From NCBI GenBank assembly GCA_963970005.1, contig CAXAMN010001225.1, positions 1,034,372 through 1,098,371 on the forward strand: a DNA stretch of 64,000 nt, written 5' to 3'. The translations under genes and the position numbers were made by a program. This DNA is from Durusdinium trenchii. Its lineage: Eukaryota > Sar > Dinophyceae > Suessiales > Symbiodiniaceae. Position 1 is the first letter of the stretch; every line of letters begins with the position of its first letter. A model generated the notes under the pieces. That model was not told the origin of the DNA. It did not search any database and was given only the letters and a program-made list of their open reading frames with translations. Of the stretch, positions 24,901-36,900 are shown piece by piece.

Positions 24901-27900
24901 CATGGCACCGCCGCCAGGACCTCCAGGCCCCCCCGGCCCCCCGGGGAAGCCGGCGGGGCCGTCCTGCTTCTGCTTGAAGGACTGAGGGCCACTGCCTTCG
25001 TCGTCCTGGCTCGTTCGTGGCGCGATCAGTTTGGCGATCGACCTCCACCCACTCTCACTCTCACTCTCACTCTCACTCACTCTCACTCACTCCCTCCCTC
25101 CCTCCCTCCCTCTCCTCACTCACTCACTCACTCACTCTCTCTCTCTCTCACTCACTCACTCACTCACTCTCACTCACTCACTCACTCACACACACACACT
25201 GACTCACTCACTCACCCACTCACTCACTCACTCACTCACGCTCAAGCACTTGACCGCAGTTAGACCTTGACTCCCAAAACGGCATGGCGAGGAGTCCGCT
25301 AAACCGGATTGTTGGAACATCGGCCCACCGGCAGCTAAGGTATATTGGAGTAACAGCTGGACAAAAAGTTCAAAACATCGCAGGCACACAGGGATGATCA
25401 GTCCCTGCTTCCCACTCCCGCCCACAGCTTCGTTGCGTGTGGTAGGACGAGAGTGCCACACGCCCCTGCTGGTGAAAACTCTTAGGAACAGAGGTGGTCA
25501 CACACAAACAGCCGCATAGCGGTGCGCCAAAGTTCATTGCGGCGGCTCTAAAGATGAAACAACGCAGTGGACAGTTTGGGCTTTACCTAAGTTGTACACG
25601 GACGAATATAATATATTAGTATATACTTGATTGCCGTAGCTCTTTACTGATGAAACAACGCAGTGGACAGCATTGGCCTTACTTAGGTTCTAGAAGGTAG
25701 CTGACAAATGCATAAACAATTTATCGCAGGAGCTCTTGAAAGATGAAGCACCGCAGTAGACAGCGTGTGCTTTTCTTGGGTTTGAGAGGTTGCTCACAAA
25801 TGCATTTGCACTTTAAAGAGGAATCAACGCAGTAGAAAGCTTTGGCGTTACTTAGGTTCTAACGGTTACTCACCGATGCATTAGCTCTTTGTTGCTGGCG
25901 GAAACAACTCAGTAGACAGCATTGGCAGTGCTTAGGTTCTAAAGGTTACTCACAGATGCATTAGCCCTTTCTTGCTGGAGGAAACAACTCAGTAGACAGC
26001 ATTGGCAGTGCTTAGGTTCTAAAGGTTACTCACAGATGCATTAGCCCTTTATTGCTGGAGGAAACAACGCAGTAGACAGCATTGGCATTACTTAGGTTTC
26101 AAAAGGTTGCTTGCGACCCTCACTCTCTCACTCTCACTCTCTCTCTCTCTCTCTATCATCTTCAGACCCTTGGCGACCCTTACCCAATTGAACAATCTCT
26201 ATATTATATTAACTTCAAATTCCCAGTCCGCTTTTATCAACCTTTCATCACCGGATAGCTGCAACTGGCGGGCCCGGGGTAGACGACTACTCAATACGAC
26301 CTCCGCACCACCCTCCTGGAAGGCATTCCGGTTGCCACGCCCAGGTTTTTTCTTGGGCTCAGCCACCATATTCCTCAACCAAACCCGCAAGTTTGCGAAT
26401 GGAGTGGAGGAAGAACCAAAGTCATCTCCACAGGTGCTCTCAAGACAGTGCTTCACTGTTCCCTGATGGTGGGCATTGTTTTCAGTTGCTCCCTGACATT
26501 ACATGATTGAGGGGCTCCGATGAAGCAGAGACACACAGGGCTTCGATCAAACAAACAACAACCCATAACAATCCGTCATCCTAGCAAGCCTTACCAGTCA
26601 ATGCGTCATGCACAACGCTGCCCAGCGTCTGGAACATGACGTTCCGCACTTGGTCCGGGCTGCTGATTCCTAGCCTCTCCCGCAAGAGCTTGTTCTCCGC
26701 CACCAGGTTGGACATCTCAGAGCTGTGGATGGCCTACAGTATTGCAACGGACCCCCAGGTGTTTGTGCCCTGGAGGCGGCCCAAAGGGCCCAAAGGTTGA
26801 TGCTCCATGTTCCACATAGATTCAGGCTTTCCAAAGGACTACTATCAGGGTCTCAGAACCTCTTGCTACACGCGGCGCCTGAACCTCCTCCAGCACCGCC
26901 AAGTGCTTGGCGACGATCTCTTCAGCGTGGGCCCGGAAGTCGGACACGCACCTGCACGGCTAAAAGCAAGCACTGGAAGGAGAAAAACCTGAGAAAAAAA
27001 AGGCGAATACCTTGCGAACCCAGGAGGGCTGGGAGGGCTCGAAGATGCTGGAAGACACATTCACGTCAGACAGGGAAGAGCGGACCCAGCCAACAAAAGG
27101 AGACAAGTGACAAGTCTGAGAGTGAATCTCTATGCTTCTGGACATGGCAGTTGTGCAACTCAGTATATAGTGCCGTCTCTTCCACCTCCATCAATCCCCA
27201 TCAAATGAACGAAAGAGACGATGTTCCGCCGCAAACGACTGGTGTCCAGTGCCTGGCAAGTCCGGTCTCCAAGAGATCCACTTCCTCCTCCAGATTTGGA
27301 GCATTTGGGTTCGGAGTGTAGCCTCAGCTTCTGCAGCTGGATGGGCCTGATATATCTGCTGGCTGTGCATGTGGGCCCGTTTCAGAAAAGCGTGCGGAAT
27401 CCATCGCATCCATCCACAGACCAAGGTGGGTGGCTGTGTGCTTCTGAAACGGATGTTCACCACAACCTTTCAAGGTGTCATCCGTGATATCAAATGCATC
27501 AGGCTCAAATCCTGGTGCAGATTAGAATAGCTGAATGATGTTGAATAGCAAATGCAACTTGAGGGCCTCTGCCATCCTGAGTCAGCCCAGGAGCTTGGAG
27601 ATACATTCTAAAGGATTCCAGTGGCAAATTGAAATCCAGAATGATGTCTGATGACTTTTGTGAGCGCATGCAAGGTTAGAAAGATTGCGGACTCCATAAA
27701 ATAACAAAAGCATTCCAAACCCGCTTGGAAGCACCCAAGCCAGCATGCGCGTGCGCTGCGTGAACGGCATGGAACCAGCGCGCCAAGATTCTTGGCCAAG
27801 ATGCTGGGAGACTTCTTCGGTGGAGGCGAGGGATCCCGGATGTCTATAATCTCACCTTGGTGGATCGTCACGCAAGGATAATGTGGTAAAGGCGACTTGC

Positions 27901-30900
27901 TTTATCGCATTTCGTAGAGAAGCTCTTTCACATGCTCCGTCACCATGTAGGTCTTTGGGGGCCCCCCCGTCGAGACAAAATCAAGCCCGGTAGACGTGGC
28001 TCCCCAGTTCTCAGTGGCGGATGGTCCTGCAAATAGAAGCGCTGTCCAATGCATGACTACAGAAGGGTGACTTTGTAGAAAGCATGTGTGCAAAAACTGC
28101 TTTGTGTTGAAGCTGAGTGTTTGTGGCAAAAGCATGCTTCCCAGTTGATGTCGGTGGTGTTAGGCTGAGCCCTCCAGAGTGAGAATCCCAAGACATCTTC
28201 CAAAACAAGTTTCACCAGTTAGTGAGAATCTGTCATGCCTCTTCGTTTCGAGAAAACACCGCTTAGCCAGTTGGTCCAGCTTTGGGGTTCAGTGAAGATG
28301 GTTGTTTTCTGGAATCCAGCAAGGAGTGAGAAGCCATCTCACGTGGTCAGGCTGCTCCAAGCCCTAGCTAAAAGCAAGGAGAGCGAGACAGAAGCCCAAG
28401 CAATTTCTCGATCTGCGCGACACCCTCAAGTTAGATGGTGATCCCCACAAAAGGACCATCAATTGACCCCTGCCCATGTCTGTCTTGTGATTAAACCCTA
28501 TTCAATCCGCTCGGGATCATTCTAGTGCATCGCATGAATGAATATAGACCAAAACTGTCTCTGGTTCTGGCTCTGCTTGCGCATTCGATCTGACTAGGTC
28601 ACTGTCAGTCTTGATGGCTTGCACCTCGAGGTCTTCGACCTGAAAACGCAGAGGGCAAGAGGCCAACACCAACGAGAAGGACTAGGCAGAGGTCTGTGGG
28701 AAGGCAGGCTACTTAGCCCGTCAAGCCTGCTAGCTTGACACTGTGGGCCGGGGCATGTATCATGTATCTACTATATATATATATATATCTGTGTGTGTGT
28801 GTCATATGTTCTTTGTTTTGGTTTGGCTTTGGGCGGCAACCATGTATATACTTACTGCACATGGGGTCGAACCTCCTCCAATCTCGATTGACACTTCCGT
28901 ATTATTACGTGAGCTTAGGAGATTGAGTGGCTCGTCAACACGAGGAATCATACCCACACCCATGTCAATTGCCACAAGCCTGCAAAGGTGAGGTGGAACA
29001 AAAAGAGTTCTAGCCTCTGATAAATCTGATATGTCAGAATCCTCTGACACTCGACGTCTCAGGTTCAGGAAACAAACGCCTCAAAATGCCTCAAGCAAAC
29101 TTGGCCTACAGTCTCTCCTAATTACCTGAAACTACCATCTCTCCAAGGATCTCTGCCACTTCAATCCGATCAAATCTCATTCTCACGACTCTCAGCCTCA
29201 TCGAGCTTCAAGGGCCCTTCGAGCGTCACCTTCTTCCTCAAACGTGGCGTTCGGTCTGCACCACATGCACACAACATATTGGACATATCGGCGGAGTATA
29301 TAGGCGTGATCAGCCGGATAACAAGTAGATAGCAAAAAGACGGGAACTAACAAATGTCCTGTCCAAGGAAATCAAGGAAAAACAACATAATTGAAGAACT
29401 AAACAACGTGTGTTTATGATCTTGCTACACCGGCAATTGACTCCATGATGACGGGGCTGGAGCCGGGTGTGTTGTGACGATTTGTGAGGTAAACTGCTGC
29501 GAGCTGAGGTGTTGTAGTCCTGACCATTTAGAAAAAGCTCCTGGTAGCGTCCTTGTTCCTAGTAGCGATGCCACGAGCCCCTAGTAGCGTCTCTTGCTCC
29601 TAGTAGCGATGCCCTTCAACTCACTTGCGTTGTTCTCCCGTGTGGCACCGGCCTCACTTGTAAAGAAAGGATGAGGTGTGCAGTTGCCTTCTCTTTGCGT
29701 GATCACACCCGGGAGCAATTGTTGGAATACAAAGGTGCCCTTCAAATCTTCAAGGGTCCTATACAAACAAATGAAATCTTAAATCTTCAGGGAAGGGAGC
29801 GAGCACAGCGTGAGCACCGCTCTCCAATCTGCACAGTTGAATTGGCTCATGTTTCAGGAGGCCCCCATGTATTCATATATATATATATATTCTCCATTTT
29901 AAGGACTTTGCAACACCGCAGCGTGCACGGGTTGATGCCATTCACCCAGCCAGCAAACCTCCAAGTCCTTCACCCAACCAGCAAACCTCCAATTCCCTCG
30001 AATTGGGGAATGGCTTCAACAGGAGGGAGGTCTTGTAGATTGGACCGAATGATGGGCATAGCATGTGTCCCGCACCATCAGATTACTGACCGCCAATCTC
30101 TCTTCCCTTCTCTTTTGTGGTGAGGAAGTGGCACAACACAGAGGAAAGCAAATGGAAAACAAAAGAGCGCCTGCCGTACTGCCAAAGCAATCTTAAAACC
30201 TGCCAGAGCCGTAGGGAAAAATGGACCAGCTTTCAACTCCTCTTTCCATCCGGACGGAGCTTCGCCACTCGTTTATCACCATCCTCAGTCTGTCACAAGA
30301 TGTCACAAGGCTGTATTCCCAGGAAGTTCTCCTCTACCCTCCTGGCCAGGAAACCCAAGAACCGCTCCTCCCTCATTGGGATGGCCCAGCTTCAGAATCA
30401 AAAGCGCCATCCACGGATCTATGGACTAGTCGCTCGTCACAACATACCCCCTAGAGTCATATAGATATATAACTCTATATAGAGAGAGAGAGAGATAGAA
30501 GGCTAAAGAGAGCCGACTAACAATGACATCATCTTCACAACTTCGCAATCTACCTCCAGCAGCTTCCCATTGGCGCAGAAAAGAACCGACACTTGGCATC
30601 TCCAGTCTGGCTCCCCCTGAGCCAGCGGCCCTCTTGTGGGACAGCGCGGACTTGATGGGCTGCTCCATCCGGTGCAATCGGCCGACCAATCCGGCCCAGG
30701 AGGATGACTGCCAGCAAAAGTTGGAGGTGAGTGACTCTCTGACTCTTACCAATGACCATTGTCTAGGAGGGAGTGGCACACTGAACATGAAGGGCGTTGT
30801 TTCCAAGGGTTCTTTTATCCCGCAACGTTTGGAGAAGAGCACCCCAATTTTCTTTGCACAAGTTCCCCTCGCAGCCGAAGTCTTCTGCTGGGCTGTCCGT

Positions 30901-33900
30901 TGTGTCTGGAGTACGATTCAGCACAAGGAGCTCTGAGATGCGCGGCGAAATGTTCAATTCTTCCATTGTTCCCAAAAACCTCCCACAGGAATTGATGAGA
31001 ACTGGTGCGCTGCGGTGACCCTGTGGATTAAGTCACAAAGATGTCACAACAGCAACCAGGGGTTGCACAGACTGCAGACCTCGAAACCCAGGTTCCCCGC
31101 TGGGATCCACTGGGGAAGTGACCTCACGGGTGACATTGGATGGCGGTTGGAGGCCCTGGGTGACATGATGGTCACCCATGGGAGGTTGACGGGTCACATT
31201 TCTTGTTGGATCTGCTTAGGTGGCCGCAACTGCTTCGTGGCAAATTCACATGGCGCAGCGAACCCCAAGAAGTGTCCCAATGTTTACGAATGGCTGATTT
31301 GCACTGCATAGCCCGCATAAAGAAAAAACGCTTGAAGGGGGTCCTCCATCCACTCTGATTGAGACTTTAGACTCTAGACACCCGGATATTGTTGAAAGAC
31401 CCCAACTGCGGATGAAATGGTCCATCAACAAGGAAGACAAGAGGTATTTAATCTCTTCTGAAGGGGGCCTGAACAAGTGACAATTCAGAAACCCGCATAT
31501 TCAAATCAAACATGTATCATATTAATACATAGTATTACTATATAGTTATATATATATATATTATTATTATTATTGTTATTATTATTATTGTTATTATTGA
31601 CCATCTTCCAGGAGGTCCACAACCAACACACCAACTCCAATCGCAGAGTTCCCATATCTGCCATGGGGCACCACCAAGTTGATGCCTTTGATGTCCAGCC
31701 TGGTCACTTGACGTAACTCCTACGTCCGCACCCCCGGAGGAAAGATGCCCACTCGCCACCCCAGCCGCCGCCTTACAACCTCTCAATACGGGACGTCGCG
31801 ACCCATGGGGGGAATTCGCTGCAGTTGTAAGGCAGCGAGCCATTGCACGGCACGTGCCGAGGTGCACAAGAAATTGGCTGGATCGTGCAGTAGCCTCACC
31901 AAATGTAAAACGGAGCTTGTAGGAGGTGAGTGAAGGCACAAACAGTCTCCAAACAAGAAATTCCCACAGGTCGCAACTTACCAGTATTCTCAGCAGCCCC
32001 TCACAAACACCAATTTGAAGTCTAATGGGGAGATCAAATGGGAAATGACATTGAAACCGCCCACATAGCCAAAACCTTGTGTCAGATGCTGAGAGTGATT
32101 TTTCCTTTAAAGAAGTGGTCCCTTTGGCCTGCGTGACCACGCCTGGCACAAAGACAGCATGCCAAGGCACCCACGTGCCGCCACATCCGTCGCCACCAGC
32201 ACACACACCTGCCCTGTGCGGAAGTCTTGCAATGCCTCCTCCCGCTCCTCGCACTTTTTGCCGGAAGTCGAAAACGAATGGAGCATGAAGGAAGACTGTA
32301 TGATACTGCATGTGAATATTGCAGTTGGACTGTATGTTGAATCTGGGAACACGTGCAACTTTTGAGTCAACCATGTAATACTATATACGTTGATCCCCTA
32401 CATGGTCAAAGGTGGAATATGATTTGGATATCATGAACATGTTCCGGTGAGAAACACTTTGTACATGAAACTCCAAATGAAGACCCATCTCTCTCTCTCT
32501 CTCTCCCTTTGCTGCTCCTGTTGGTCCTTGTCGCTATGCATAGAGTTAGCCTTTACCTCAGGCCGGCATGCCAGGCCACGTCATTCCCGAGCAGACTGAC
32601 TATGATTGTTATTGGAAGAGGGAGTCAGTCAAATCGGCAGTACCTGTCGGTGCGCGCGCTCTCTCTCTCTCTCTCTGGGGGCATTGTTCCGGAGATACAG
32701 TGATGGCCCCATGGCTCAATGCTCTCCAGGTGGTCATGGGTAGTTCTGGAAGATCCTGGCAGAAAGCCCCCTTGTTCAGAGCACCTTCAAAGGGCCAAAT
32801 GAGCCTCGCCTTCAAGCGAGGTCTGTGTTGCAAACAGCATCGGAAACGATGCACAGCTGCAAACACTTGGCCTAGGGACTAAGGATTGGGAGAAAATGAA
32901 GGGACTGCGATGGCAAAAGTTGTGCATCCGATTCTTGGTAGGGAAGCCTATGATCGAAAAGTGATGGGCTACTGCTACAGCTATGAGAGAAATCCGCTCC
33001 TCGCATGGTCCTTTTCAGATGTCAATCGCTTCGAGAGCTGTGCAATCCAGCCCGGTAAGACGACCGGTGCCATCGAGGCCACTCGCCGCCCCCGCCCCAC
33101 CCAAAGGCGCTCTTGGACCAGTTGCGCCATTCCGCCGAAGAGCACGGACCACCAAGTCGCACTGCTTCCGCATGGCCACAAATACCAAAATCCGCGCAGG
33201 AGGGGGGTTTCCACGCAGGACCTGCAATGGCAATCTGCGGCTCTGCCATGTGACAATGGCTTGTCCTAAACCAAGCAACTGACGAAGCACCGGATTCTCG
33301 TGGCCAGTTCCACTCGTTGCTTGTTTCGATGGTCCCCCAATTGTCAATTCTATACATCTTTGCGGTTCTCAATATGAAACTTTGCAGTTCATGGCTTAAA
33401 TATGTTTCACTTTCCCACCTACTACTCCACCAGCCGGCTGACCTCTCTCCAGCTCCCCGGCCAACTCTCGCCAACCTGCAACAGGGTACAATCCTTGTGC
33501 TCTGGATCCACCACAATGACCTGCTGGCTGATATCTTCATTGGCCTGGCAGCTTGGCTATCAAAGCACACACTCAACGCATTCGTGGGGGGCTATGGGAG
33601 AAGAGTTGGAGTTGGTGTGTTGTTGACTCGTTGACGTGTTCTGACTCCGCAACTGGTGATCCGATGCCCGAATAGAAGCGCAACCGAAAGCGAGAAGACC
33701 GAAAAAGAAAAAGGCTAGTACATCCTAGTCAATCTCTTGAGGGGCCACCGAGTAGCGGCGAGTACATGAGCACATGACTCATACACCCGAGTTTCGCGTG
33801 AACCAAGCAACGATTTCCACTGAAAGGGCCTCAAAATCCATGCGCACCCGGGCCCGGCTTCTGGTCCGAAACCAAAACCTCTCCAAACGCCTGCAGCATT

Positions 33901-36900
33901 GTAGGGTCGCCGACTTGGATGTGGATGGGCTCCTGCGAAAGCGACCATGTCATATCAATACGAATTACGGAGAACATATTCCTACTCATGCTAGTTGACA
34001 ACCATCCTCGTCGACGGTCGACTGCACCACTATCTAGGGTCATGCTGACCAAACGACACAGCTTCGTTGGGCACAAAAAGTGTCCAAGCATTTGGGGAGC
34101 CTCTTGGGGGTCTCTGTGGCTCTGTAGGACAGGAAGCCTCACCAGCACAATTGTCAGGGCAAAGAAAGGATCATAATACGATTAGAACCTGCAAGGGTTC
34201 TTCTTAGTCATAACGATGTGCATGAGAAATAAAATCTCTGAGGCGCTTCGACGTTTTTGCCAGAGCATCTTCTTGAAGCGCGTCCTGGCACCTACGACTT
34301 GAACTGAGGCATTTCGCTCTCGGTGTGTCTAAGACAGACCTGCATGCTCCCAAGGCCTATTAACCCCTTTCCCTTTCGAAACAAAGCGGAAAAGGACTAT
34401 ATATCTGAATCTCGAATATCTCCACTCGCAACCACAGCGGCTACCCACGACACACCTCCTCATTTGAAGGGTCGACCACTACCACAACTGCTAAAAGTAG
34501 TTGATGTTTAATTTAAACCCCCAAGCGCTGGGATGAGTCTCGCTAGCAACAGGGTAATAGATTTATTTGCCTGGCCACTTGTTGAATCTATTGCCTATTG
34601 CTGTATGCAGTGCGCGACCTACTCATTGCATGGGCCTGGCAAAAGCACTCAAGGGACATAGATGGCACTGACGGCATCTCCATAAACCCAACCAAACGGA
34701 CAATGGTTGTTGCTACTCTGTTTTCAGGCTGGACATGGCTGGACCATCTACAAGTTCCAAGAGCAACCTTGATGGTCCTAGCATCTACTGTATATAACCT
34801 GAACAGAACCACCGAAATTCCTTGGACATCAGCCCTTGGCTTCTTGCTCTTATTGGCTCTTGTATCTATTCCATCCAAGTGGTCTGGGAACTGATGGGGA
34901 TTTGTGGAGATATCCAAGAATGAGCCGCCGGAATGCTACTTGGCTCAAGTGCGGATCGATTGATGAGGCCTCTGGCATGGTGATACCAATCTTGGCTACA
35001 GATGAGCCATTCCCCATTAAAAGGAAAGCCCGCAGCTACTTGGTTGCCCAACTCTAGGCAACCCTTCGAAGAAAAGACTGACTGACTGACTGCCAAAGTA
35101 CTGCCAGTTCAACAACCTGCGACAACTGCACAATGCCTCTACAATCCTCTACAAAGTACTAAAGCATCATGCTGGGCCATCAAGCGTGACTGGGGCCTGG
35201 AAAATCCTGCACCGGCAACTGGGCATGTGGACCAGGAGACAGGAAGGTGAGCGCGCCCAATGTCGGAGGCTTTTGTTTCATGAAAGGTCCGGTAAAGACG
35301 CTGGGGAAGGTCCAGCCGCAACAAGTGGATCGTTTTGCATCTGTATTTCTCTCGATGCATGGCTTTGCCAGGCGGAAGAAGACACCATTGCATGGATTTT
35401 GTCGCCAACGCCATGGGTCGGAGGGATGCTTTCCTATGGGTACATACATGTATATACTGACTGGTGTGGGCTTGGTATATGGTGGGGCTGAACATGTTGG
35501 GCAATATCCTTCTTTTTACCTAGAGTTGACTTGCCTAGGCCCGCGCATTCTAGGGCCCATGTGCCGATGCAAATGCTGAGCACCGAAACTAGGACTTGTG
35601 CCTAGCTTAGCTCGCAAGCATTGTAAACGAGCTCATCGTCAAGAGGTCCGAAGACCAATCCACGAATTGAGGCAAACACGCGAAGCAAAAAGACATACAA
35701 GAAGTTTCATGACCTTTGAACTTACATGAACTGACAGGATGCGCCATCCTTGATGGGTGCCTTTCCACTGTCGGCGGACCGGCCCTCCAAATCGCCGGTC
35801 CAAAAAGCGATGAATTCCATCGTCTGCCTGTGCACGGTGCGGAGACCGTTTAAGAACTCCTTCACCGTCCGTGCCACTAGGGTGAAAGGGGTCCCTACTG
35901 CTAGCTCAGGCTCACGGTGCCGTCCGTCCCCAAGTTCTTGATCAACACTCCCTCTATATATATATATATATATTTTTATTTATTTATTTATACTTCTACT
36001 TCGATAGATAGGATAGGATAGGTAGATCCATAGATCGATGGATCGATGGATGGATGGATGGATGGATGGATGGGTAGACAGACAGACAGGCAGACAGACA
36101 GACAGATAGACAGATAGAAGCCATCATTTTTCTTGAAATCTTCACATTTCATTAGTTTGATTTAGTTTGAACATGTTTGAACCATCCGAAATCGGTCCAA
36201 AATCGTCCAACGTCAACTCCGATGCCTGGCCTTTTCAAGAGAAGTTTCCACCCAGGAGCCGGTGCAAGGACTCGAAGGACACCCGGACGCGGCCCTCTCC
36301 ACCTCACGGAGTGGTGGATGTTTAATCATTTTGGGCCGGAATTGGCCTACCGTCCCCCAAACTACCCGTTTGCCTCCTGTGGGTTTGGAGGACGGTTTTC
36401 TTTCTAGGGAGTCTGGATTTGGCTTGGGTGTCGCCTTCCACTGCAGCTTCCCACTTTCACAGAGTGCCGCATCACCTCCCCTTCTGAAGTAGACCAGAAA
36501 GTACCATGTACATCCCATGTACCATATCTGCAGCACCTTGACGACCAAAATGTCCAAGTCAGCTAAGTGTCTCCTGTGTCAATCCAGTCTCATCTGCAGC
36601 TGGGGGGCCCATGTTGTCAAAGGCTTTCCTTGCCGCATGTGCTGCTCTCAGGCGCTTGGAGCCTGAGCGGCCCAGAGGCTTTTACAGCATTCCAGCTAGC
36701 TAGAGAAGTCAAAGCACAGATCTCAAAATTCCTGTACCAGGACCCTCTAAGATCGGCAAGATCTTCAAACCCAAGTTCAAAGAAAGGATGAACTGAGCAC
36801 CTGGTGCGGGCGAGAACATTCAAGAGGATTCAGGATACGATGAACTTCAAAGAAATAAACCATCAAAATCCTCCAATCTCCTCCCCACAGTGCCACTCGC

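Larger units (their letters stand above)
4411..31669 (-). other. Giant helicase intron B, about 27.3 kb, containing a channel gene and others
   Basis: Donor GGT|GCCCC at 31669, acceptor CACCGAG| before 4410. Within it on the same strand are a C-terminal exon of an unknown gene (28.0 kb), a coiled-coil gene (27-26 kb) and a voltage-gated channel gene (about 22.9-6.4 kb). Confidence 0.75.

Noticed and set aside
25545..26110. CRISPR-like array
   Set aside because: Units are contiguous tandem repeats without constant repeat plus unique spacers, and the genome is eukaryotic.
30117..30464. Plus-strand frames near 30.2 kb
   Set aside because: No family, no consistent splice sites, and opposite to the direction of every supported gene.
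31538..32374. Longest open frame of the window (278 codons, minus strand)
   Set aside because: It overlaps the helicase motif V and 30 nt exons in a different frame and ends in translated TTA/TAT simple repeat; a shadow frame.
36213..36557. 114-codon minus-strand frame with [15 protein letters not shown]
   Set aside because: Looks partly coding, but no splice-consistent join, no recognised family, and it overlaps the end of another coding-like exon; left unannotated.
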